Shown piece after piece: positions 57,465 through 64,000 of a stretch of DNA of 64,000 nucleotides (the stretch's first letter is position 1; each line of letters opens with the position of its first letter). Position numbers and translations under genes: made by a program. The notes under the pieces are model-generated. The model saw only the letters and a program-made list of their open reading frames with translations, searched no databases and was not told the DNA's origin. Source of the DNA: an uncultured Hungatella sp. (lineage in GTDB: Bacteria; Bacillota; Clostridia; Lachnospirales; Lachnospiraceae); the NCBI GenBank assembly GCA_947066955.1, contig CAMTAF010000002.1, positions 42,754 to 106,753 of the forward strand. Direction: 5' to 3'.

Positions 57465-59744
57465 TCATAACCCCTGTTCCTTCAGCTCGCGGATCCTGTC
57501 CTTAAGACCGGAATATCTTCTCTGTTCCATCTGATTATCTACCATCTGCCTGAACATCTCCGGCAGGCCCACCAGGCACACGCAGGCCTTTGCCCTGGTG
57601 ACGGCGGTGTAGATCAGATTGCGGCTCATGAGCATCCGCGGGCCGCTGTGGATAGGGATGATCGCCGCCGGGTACTCGCTTCCCTGGGATTTGTGGATGG
57701 TGATGGCGTACGCCAGCTCCAGCTCTTCCAGCTGTTTAAAGCTGTACTCCGCCACCTTCTTCTCGTCCTCCCTCTCCTCAAACTCCACCTTTACTGTCTC
57801 TGCAAAAAGATTGATCTCCGTGATGATGCCCATGTCCCCGTTGAACACCCCTGTGCCCGTCTCTCCGCAAATGCCGTGCCGGCCCCGGATCTCCCAGGCC
57901 AGCTGGTAGTTATTCCTGATCTGCATCACCTTATCTCCCAGCCGGAACACGGTGCCTCCGGACTCCTTTTCCGGCTTCTGTTTATCCGGAGGATTTAAGA
58001 CCGACTGGAGGATGGAATTTAACCGCTCCACCCCCAGGGCCCCCTTTCTCATGGGAGTCATAATCTGGATATCCAGAGGCCTGGCATTTACATAGGCCGG
58101 CAGCTTCTTGGTCATGAGGGTGATGGCGGCTGCTATGATGGCATCCGGATTCTCCCTTCTTATAAAGAGAAAATCCTTGCTTCTCTTTGCCAGATCGATC
58201 TGCTGGCCGCCGTTGATCTTGTGGGCATTGACGATAATGTCGCTCTCCGCGGCCTGGCGGAAAATGTGGGTCAGCTCCACCACATTAAAACAGCGGGAGC
58301 GGATTATGTCCTTGAGCACGTTACCCGGCCCCACGGAGGGGAGCTGATCCACATCCCCCACCAGAATCAGTCTGGTGCCCACGCTGATTGCCTTGAGAAG
58401 GGAGTGCATCAGGTAAATATCCACCATGGACATCTCGTCAATAATGATCACATCCGCCTCAAGGGGGTTCTCCTCGTTTCTCTGGAAACGGGTATTCACG
58501 TTTCCGTCATCCCCCGGGGCGCCCGCCAGCTCCAGCATCCGGTGGATGGTCCTGGCCTCACAGCCCGTGGCCTCGGTCATCCGCTTGGCGGCCCTCCCCG
58601 TAGGCGCCCCCAGAAGGATATCCAGCCCCTGGGATCCGAAATACCGGATAATGGTGTTGATGGTTGTGGTCTTTCCTGTTCCCGGACCGCCGGTGATGAT
58701 CAGAAGGCCGCTGTTCACCGCCTCCTCCACTGCCCGGGCCTGGAGGGGATCCAGTCTGGGATCTTCCGGCTGCCGGATCTGGTCAAGGCGTTTTTGAATG
58801 TCCGCCTGAAGCACTTTGCCCCGGACATTCAGGTCGCAGAGCATCCGGGCGGTGTTCAGCTCCATATAATAATAAGTGGCAGCGTAGACCACCGCCTCCT
58901 CTTCCCGGGGCCCAAGGTCCGCATCCGTCTCCGCTTCCCCTTTCTTTTCCTTCACCACCAGCTTCTTTTCCATCTGCATGTCCATGAGATACTGATCCAG
59001 ATCCACCTCCACCTTCAGAAGGTCCGAGGCCTGGCGGAGAAGCTCCGCCTTGGGCAGATACGTGTGGCCCTGGGCGGCAGCCTGAAAGAGGGTGTAGAGG
59101 ATCCCCGCCCTGATCCGATAGTCGGAATCAGCCAGGATCCCCGCCTTCCGGGCAATATCGTCGGCCATCTTAAAGCCCACCCCGGGGATATCGTCAGCCA
59201 GGCGGTAGGGGTTCTCCTTCAGGATTCCGTACAGGCGATAGCCGTACTCCTGGTAGATCTTCACTGCCAGGTTCATGGAAATGCCGTAGTCCTGGAGGAA
59301 CATCATGGCCTGGCGCATGTCCTTCTTCGCCTCCATCTGCTGGGCCACAGACATAGCCAGCTTTTCACTGACCCCCTTTACCTCCGCAAGCCGCTCCGGC
59401 TCCTCCTCGATGATCCGGAAGGTGTCTGCCTTGAACCGCCGGACGATCCTGGCAGCGAGAGCGGCTCCCACCCCCTTGATGGCTCCTGAGCCCAGATACC
59501 TCTCCATGGCAAAGGTATCCTGGGGCTCTTTGATCTCATAGCTCTCCACCTGGAGCTGCTCCCCGTACACCGGGTGATCCGTCATGGTTCCGAAGGCCTC
59601 CACCATCTCCCCTTCATTTATGTAATGAAAGGTCCCCACCAGGACGTACTCTTCCCCCTCAGAGGCCACGGTGAGGACGGTGTAACCGTTGTCCTCGTTG
59701 CGATATTTGATTTTTTCAACAAATCCGGTCACTGCCGCCATCAC
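57465..59744 (-). CDS. recD2: RecD2-type ATP-dependent DNA helicase
   Basis: GFVEKIKYRNEDNGYTVL, LLIITGGPGTGKTTTINTIIRYF, YAITIHKSQGSEYPAAIIPI, LIYTAVTRAK. Confidence 0.95.
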   Translation of the reverse strand: MMAAVTGFVEKIKYRNEDNGYTVLTVASEGEEYVLVGTFHYINEGEMVEAFGTMTDHPVYGEQLQVESYEIKEPQDTFAMERYLGSGAIKGVGAALAARIVRRFKADTFRIIEEEPERLAEVKGVSEKLAMSVAQQMEAKKDMRQAMMFLQDYGISMNLAVKIYQEYGYRLYGILKENPYRLADDIPGVGFKMADDIARKAGILADSDYRIRAGILYTLFQAAAQGHTYLPKAELLRQASDLLKVEVDLDQYLMDMQMEKKLVVKEKKGEAETDADLGPREEEAVVYAATYYYMELNTARMLCDLNVRGKVLQADIQKRLDQIRQPEDPRLDPLQARAVEEAVNSGLLIITGGPGTGKTTTINTIIRYFGSQGLDILLGAPTGRAAKRMTEATGCEARTIHRMLELAGAPGDDGNVNTRFQRNEENPLEADVIIIDEMSMVDIYLMHSLLKAISVGTRLILVGDVDQLPSVGPGNVLKDIIRSRCFNVVELTHIFRQAAESDIIVNAHKINGGQQIDLAKRSKDFLFIRRENPDAIIAAAITLMTKKLPAYVNARPLDIQIMTPMRKGALGVERLNSILQSVLNPPDKQKPEKESGGTVFRLGDKVMQIRNNYQLAWEIRGRHGICGETGTGVFNGDMGIITEINLFAETVKVEFEEREDEKKVAEYSFKQLEELELAYAITIHKSQGSEYPAAIIPIHSGPRMLMSRNLIYTAVTRAKACVCLVGLPEMFRQMVDNQMEQRRYSGLKDRIRELKEQGL

Positions 59745-59767
59745 ACCACCTCTGGTCTTTGGAGTAT

Positions 59768-60772
59768 CTAAAAGTCTTTTTTCCCGTCTCCGCTGTGGGA
59801 GAACTCAATAAATTTTCCCGTACCAATGGCCACGGCGGTGAGGGGGTCTTCCGCGATCATGGTGCTGATGCCGGTCTTCTCCTCGATCAGGGAATCCAAT
59901 CCGCTGAGCAGAGAGCCGCCGCCGGTCAGGACGATGCCCCTGTCAAAAATATCCGCGGCCAGCTCCGGAGGAGTCCTCTCCAGCACATTGTGGACCGCAT
60001 CTACGATCTGCATGGCCGGCTCCCTGAGAGCCTCCAGGGTCTCGTCCGAGGTGACCACGATGGTCTTGGGAAGCCCGGTCACCAGGTTCCGGCCCCTCAC
60101 CTCCATGGTCAGCACCTCCGGCCTCTTGTAGGCGGCTCCGATGTTGATCTTGATCTCCTCCGCGGTTCTCTCTCCAATGAGAAGATTGTGCTTCTTCCTC
60201 ATATACCGCACCAGGGCCTCGTCGAAGTCATCCCCGGCGACCTTGATGGAGGTGCTCACCACGGTGCCCCCCAGAGAGATCACGGCGATATCCGCCGTGC
60301 CTCCCCCGATATCCACGATCATGTTGCCGCAGGCCTTGGAGATGTCGATCCCCGCGCCGATGGCCGCCGCCACCGGCTCCTCGATAATGGACACATCCCT
60401 GGCTCCTGCCTGATAGGTGGCATCCTCCACAGCCTTTCTCTCTACCTCCGTGGCTCCGCTGGGGATGCACACGGCAATCCTGGGCTTTCTCAGAGCCTTC
60501 TTACCCACCGCCTTGTTGATAAAATATTTGAGCATCTTCTCGGTCACCGTGTAGTCGGAGATCACCCCCTGCCTCAGGGGGCGGATGGCCACAATGTTGC
60601 CCGGAGTCCTTCCGATCATCAGACGGGCCTCCTCGCCGAAGGTAATGATCCTGTTGGAATCCCTGTCAATGGCTACCACAGAGGGCTCCTTCAGCACCAC
60701 GCCCTTTCCTTTTATATATACAAGAATACTGGCTGTACCCAGATCAATCCCAATATCATTGGACATCAACAT
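59768..60772 (-). CDS. MreB/Mbl rod shape-determining protein
   Basis: NDIGIDLGTASILVYIKGKGVVLKEPSVVAIDRDSN, MIVDIGGGTADIAVISLGG; start trimmed. Confidence 0.95.
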   Translation of the reverse strand: MLMSNDIGIDLGTASILVYIKGKGVVLKEPSVVAIDRDSNRIITFGEEARLMIGRTPGNIVAIRPLRQGVISDYTVTEKMLKYFINKAVGKKALRKPRIAVCIPSGATEVERKAVEDATYQAGARDVSIIEEPVAAAIGAGIDISKACGNMIVDIGGGTADIAVISLGGTVVSTSIKVAGDDFDEALVRYMRKKHNLLIGERTAEEIKINIGAAYKRPEVLTMEVRGRNLVTGLPKTIVVTSDETLEALREPAMQIVDAVHNVLERTPPELAADIFDRGIVLTGGGSLLSGLDSLIEEKTGISTMIAEDPLTAVAIGTGKFIEFSHSGDGKKDF

Positions 60773-61073
60773 ATGCTCTGCTTCCTCCTGTCTTTCTTCC
60801 TTAAATATACCCCTTCGGTTCCGACCGAAGGCCCCTTTGTTCCCTTGCCTTTGTTCAAGCCTGTCCGCTCCCGGGACTTTATCCTGAAATGAGATAAAAG
60901 ACCCCTCTGTACACATGGCAGAGGGTCCTCTTATACATATGATTCCACATTATCCATTTTATTATATACAATCTCCCTGGGTTTTTAAAGAGTTTTTTTT
61001 ATTTTATTTTGTTTATTCTTATTTTATTTTCCATACACACTTTGGTCACATTTATCTTATATACTCTAAGTAC

Positions 61074-61245
61074 GTTATCCGAAAGGGTAACGGGCCTTTG
61101 TTTCAAGTTAACCACTTGAAATCACAAAGCTTTTTCATACTCATACCTGTCAGGGGCAACCCTGACAGGCCCCCCTAAAACAATTTCCTATAATTATACC
61201 TACCATTCCCTAAGAAAGCAGTCCTGTGAGAGCGGGGCTGTTTTT
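61074..61245 (+). ncRNA. Unassigned structured-RNA-like element: three hairpins followed by terminator
   Basis: GTTATCC-GAAA-GGGTAAC; GCCTTTGTTTCAAGT-TAACC-ACTTGAAATCACAAAGC; CCTGTCAGGG-GCAA-CCCTGACAGG; then CAGTCCTG-TGAGAG-CGGGGCTG-TTTTT before the 61287 CDS. Confidence 0.45.
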
Positions 61246-61286
61246 CTCTGTCGTTTTCCGGTTATAATAAGGTTAGGAGGTTTTTT

Positions 61287-62336
61287 ATGTACACATACCA
61301 ATGGTATCACTGGCTCTCTTTTTTCTATATCTACTGTTTTTTCGGGTGGATTTTCGAGTCTGCTTATGTATCCTTAAAGACCGGACATTTTGTCAACCGG
61401 GGATTTCTCCGGCTTCCCATGCTGCCCCTCTACGGCACCGGGGCCGTGATGATGCTGTGGGTCTCCCTGCCTGTGAGGGACAATCTGATCCTGGTGTATT
61501 TTTCCGGCGTGGTGGCCGCTACGGTCCTGGAATACGTCACCGGATGGGCCATGGAGCGGCTGTTTAAGATGAAATATTGGGATTACAGCAATCAGCGTTT
61601 TCAGATCAACGGATATATCTGCCTCAGCTCCTCTATCGCCTGGGGATTCCTGACCATTTTCCTGACAGAGGTCATCCACCAGCCCATAGCCCGGGTGGTG
61701 CTGGCCGGGGCTCCCTCACTGGAACTTCCCCTTCTGGCAGTGGTCAGCGTGTTCTTTGTGACAGATACCATTCAGTCCACCAGAGAAGCCCTGGCCCTGG
61801 GAAAAGCCCTGGAGGCCATGACAAAGATGAAGGCGGAGCTGGAGGAGATGCAGGTCCAGCTGGCCCTTTTGCGGGCCGAGACCTCTCAGAAGGTAGAGGA
61901 TATCCGCGCCGATGCCAGGCACAGAGTGACTGAGTGGAGAAATGACGCCGCCGGCATAGCCGCGGAACTCAAGGAAGAGACTCGCCTGCGCGCCGCGGAA
62001 CTCAAAGAGGAGACTCGCCTGCGCGCCGCGGAACTCAAAGAGGAGACTCGCCTGCGCGCCGCGGAACTTAGAGAGGAAGCCCGCCTGCGCACCGCGGAAT
62101 TTAAGGAGGAGGCAGCCTCCCTCATGGCACAGGAGACCCCTGAGCTCCCCTCTGCCGTGGCGGAGAAAATGCGGGCATTGGCAGAGCGCAGACAGGCGCT
62201 CATGGCGGCCAGGAAGAACCTGTCTTCCCACATGTCCCCATACAGAAAGGGGATCTTAAGGGGCAATCCTTCCGCCTCCTCGCAAAAATTCGGGGAAGCC
62301 CTGAAGGAGCTGCGGGATATGCTGGATATAAAATAA
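61287..62336 (+). CDS. Putative ABC-transporter type IV/CmpB-like membrane protein with C-terminal coiled-coil repeats
   Basis: SFFYIYCFFGWIFESAYVSLKTGHFVNRGFLRLPMLPLYGTGAV N-terminus; AAELKEETRLR repeats. Confidence 0.75.
   Translation: MYTYQWYHWLSFFYIYCFFGWIFESAYVSLKTGHFVNRGFLRLPMLPLYGTGAVMMLWVSLPVRDNLILVYFSGVVAATVLEYVTGWAMERLFKMKYWDYSNQRFQINGYICLSSSIAWGFLTIFLTEVIHQPIARVVLAGAPSLELPLLAVVSVFFVTDTIQSTREALALGKALEAMTKMKAELEEMQVQLALLRAETSQKVEDIRADARHRVTEWRNDAAGIAAELKEETRLRAAELKEETRLRAAELKEETRLRAAELREEARLRTAEFKEEAASLMAQETPELPSAVAEKMRALAERRQALMAARKNLSSHMSPYRKGILRGNPSASSQKFGEALKELRDMLDIK
61963..62111 (+). repeat. 33-bp in-frame tandem repeat (11-aa AAELKEETRLR units)
   Basis: GCGGAACTCAAAGAGGAGACTCGCCTGCGCGCC repeated nearly exactly, then decaying units. 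Confidence 0.9.
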
Positions 62337-62346
62337 AATCAAGCAG

Positions 62347-62387
62347 GGCCCCAGCCAGCTTTTGCTGGCAAATTTCCTCTTGGGGCC
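62347..62387. repeat. Nested-hairpin repeat, family B
   Basis: GGGCCCCAGCCAGCTTTTGCTGGCAAATTTCCTCTTGGGGCCC. Confidence 0.6.
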
Positions 62388-62444
62388 CGTGCGCATAAGA
62401 AAGGGGACATGCAAAAACGCATGTCCCCTTTCTGGATCCCATCC

Positions 62445-64000
62445 TTACAGCATCGGATCAATCATCGCCTGAACCGCCTGGCCGAAGGCTGCGGATTTCG
62501 CGTCAGCGTCCTCCAAGGAGGTTCCCTTTACGCCGTAGTAGAACTTGATCTTAGGCTCTGTTCCGGAAGGTCTCACGCACATCCACGCTCCGTCGTTCAT
62601 ATCGTAGTAGAGAACATTGGATGAGGGAAGACCGGTTGGCTTCACCTCGCCTGTAGCCATATCTTTGACAGTATCCAGCTTGTAGTCTCTCGCGGAAACG
62701 ACCTTGTAGCCGCCCACCTCCGCGGGAGTGTTGCTCCTGAGAGTATCCATGATGTTCTGGATCTTGGCCAGCCCCTCGATTCCGCTTAAGCCGATGGATT
62801 TCACGGCGTCTTTATAGTAGCCGTACTTCTCATACATGGCCACCATGGCATCCCACAGGGTCATGTTCTTTGTCTTGTAGTAAGCAGCGGCCTCGCACAG
62901 GGCGACGCTGGCGGATACGGCATCCTTGTCTCTGGCGTAGGTGCCGATGAGGCAGCCGTAGCTCTCCTCCAGACCGAACATGTAATGGCCCACGCCGGTG
63001 TTCTCCTCCTTGAGGACCTGCTGTCCGATCCACTTAAAGCCTGTGAGGCACTCTACAAGCTTGCAGTTATAGTTGGCGGCAACCGCATCCACCAGGTTGG
63101 TGGTAACGATGGATTTTACAACCTCGCCGTCAGCGGGAATCGCGTTGTTCGCCGCTTTCTGGCTCAGCACATACTCGCACAGAAGGGAGCCGGACATGTT
63201 GCCGGTCAGCGGTATGTACTTGCCGGACTTGCTGTCTTTTACATAAACTCCCAGACGGTCCGCGTCGGGGTCTGTTGCCAGAACCAGGTCAGCATCCAGC
63301 TCTTTTGCCATGTCCAGTCCCAGGGCAAAGGCCTCCGCGGCTTCGGGGTTGGGATAGCTCACTGTGGGGAACTCCCCATCCGGCAGCTCCTGCTGGGGAA
63401 CTACGTACACATGCTCAAATCCGATCTCCTTCAGCACTCTTCTCACCGGGATGTTGCCGGTTCCATGGAGAGGCGTGTATACAATCTTGATGCTGTCCTG
63501 CATCTTGCGGATCGCATCCTGATTCACCACCTGGGCCTTCACATTGGCAATGTATTTATCGTCAATCTCAGCGCCGATGACTTTGTAGAGGCCTGCTGCC
63601 TTGGCGTCGGAGGCGGTCATGGTCTTGACAGAGGAAAGATCCTCTATGGCCAGCACTTCCTCTGTAACACCCTTGTCGTGAGGCGGAGTGAACTGGGCTC
63701 CATCCTCCCAGTATACCTTGTAGCCGTTGTACTCCGGCGGATTGTGGCTGGCAGTCACGTTGATGCCCGCGATGCAGCCCAGCTCGCGGACCGCAAATGA
63801 CAGCTCCGGCGTGGGGCGCAGAGACTCAAACTTGTAAGCCATAATGCCGTTGGCTGCCAGGGTCCTGGCCGCCTCATCCGCAAACTCCGGGGACATGCGG
63901 CGGGAATCGTAGGCAATGGCAACGCCCTTGGAAGCTCCCCCCTGCTTGATGATATAGTTGGCAAGCCCCTGGGTGGCCCTGCGGACCACATAGATGTTCA
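62445..64000 (-). CDS. Phosphoglucomutase/phosphomannomutase (partial; N-terminus beyond window)
   Basis: GINVTASHNPPEYNGYKVYWEDGAQ, ATDPDADRLGVYV, EESYGCLIGTYARDKDAV, VRPSGTEPKIKFYYGV. Confidence 0.94.
   Translation of the reverse strand, partial: NIYVVRRATQGLANYIIKQGGASKGVAIAYDSRRMSPEFADEAARTLAANGIMAYKFESLRPTPELSFAVRELGCIAGINVTASHNPPEYNGYKVYWEDGAQFTPPHDKGVTEEVLAIEDLSSVKTMTASDAKAAGLYKVIGAEIDDKYIANVKAQVVNQDAIRKMQDSIKIVYTPLHGTGNIPVRRVLKEIGFEHVYVVPQQELPDGEFPTVSYPNPEAAEAFALGLDMAKELDADLVLATDPDADRLGVYVKDSKSGKYIPLTGNMSGSLLCEYVLSQKAANNAIPADGEVVKSIVTTNLVDAVAANYNCKLVECLTGFKWIGQQVLKEENTGVGHYMFGLEESYGCLIGTYARDKDAVSASVALCEAAAYYKTKNMTLWDAMVAMYEKYGYYKDAVKSIGLSGIEGLAKIQNIMDTLRSNTPAEVGGYKVVSARDYKLDTVKDMATGEVKPTGLPSSNVLYYDMNDGAWMCVRPSGTEPKIKFYYGVKGTSLEDADAKSAAFGQAVQAMIDPML

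Noticed and set aside
58221-59489. 422-aa plus-strand ORF opposite recD2 (also 59759..60892 opposite mreB)
   Set aside because: Antisense open frames caused by GC-rich codon usage of conserved genes; low-complexity His/Leu/Gly composition, no recognisable domain.
61074-61245. Assignment as a c-di-GMP (GEMM), TPP or SRP RNA
   Set aside because: GNRA loops and stem order do not match the conserved cores of these families as I know them; left unassigned.
1-64000. CRISPR arrays, rRNA and tRNA genes
   Set aside because: No regularly spaced direct-repeat/spacer pattern and no tRNA or rRNA sequence recognised; the TACGAAT arrays are too short and close-spaced to be CRISPR. A tRNAscan/CRISPR-finder run would be needed to exclude weak cases.

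Overview
The window is chromosomal DNA of a Lachnospiraceae/Clostridiales-type Firmicute. It has three parts. (1) 1-13.6 kb is a minus-strand surface-polysaccharide operon: priming sugar-phosphate transferase, several GT2/GT4 glycosyltransferases, WecB plus WecG/TagA, an acyltransferase, a PIG-L deacetylase and a Wzx-like flippase. The flippase has a GTG start, runs off the window and is absent from the ORF track. (2) About 13.7-37.8 kb is an accessory surface/defence island: a tyrosine recombinase; four paralogous secreted cell-wall-binding-repeat proteins that share a near-identical promoter, leader and N-terminus, plus a fifth distinct one; a repeated Rpn/YhgA-like nuclease gene, present as full-length copies plus a tandem series of decaying C-terminal-only cassettes; an AAA/PD-(D/E)XK protein; a P-loop ATPase with a small partner; two tandem O-antigen ligase/polymerase paralogues; and a wHTH-LicC-LicA-like fusion. 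(3) About 37.9-64 kb is mostly core: leuA, an M20 peptidase, glmM, class B sortase, prfA-prmC, rpmE, rho, rarA, a tagaturonate reductase, a cold-shock gene, rplL-rplJ-(L10 leader)-rplA-rplK-nusG-secE-rpmG, comF, recD2, mreB/mbl and a phosphoglucomutase. The main hunt results are: the amplified [Rpn]-[TACGAAT-motif array]-[cell-wall-binding protein] module next to a tyrosine recombinase; orphan Rpn C-terminal cassettes; an unassigned three-hairpin RNA-like element before a terminator at 61.07-61.25 kb; a 21-bp-stem attenuator-like hairpin in the cold-shock gene leader; and several palindromic interspersed repeat families. All readings were made by eye. No database search or folding program was run.
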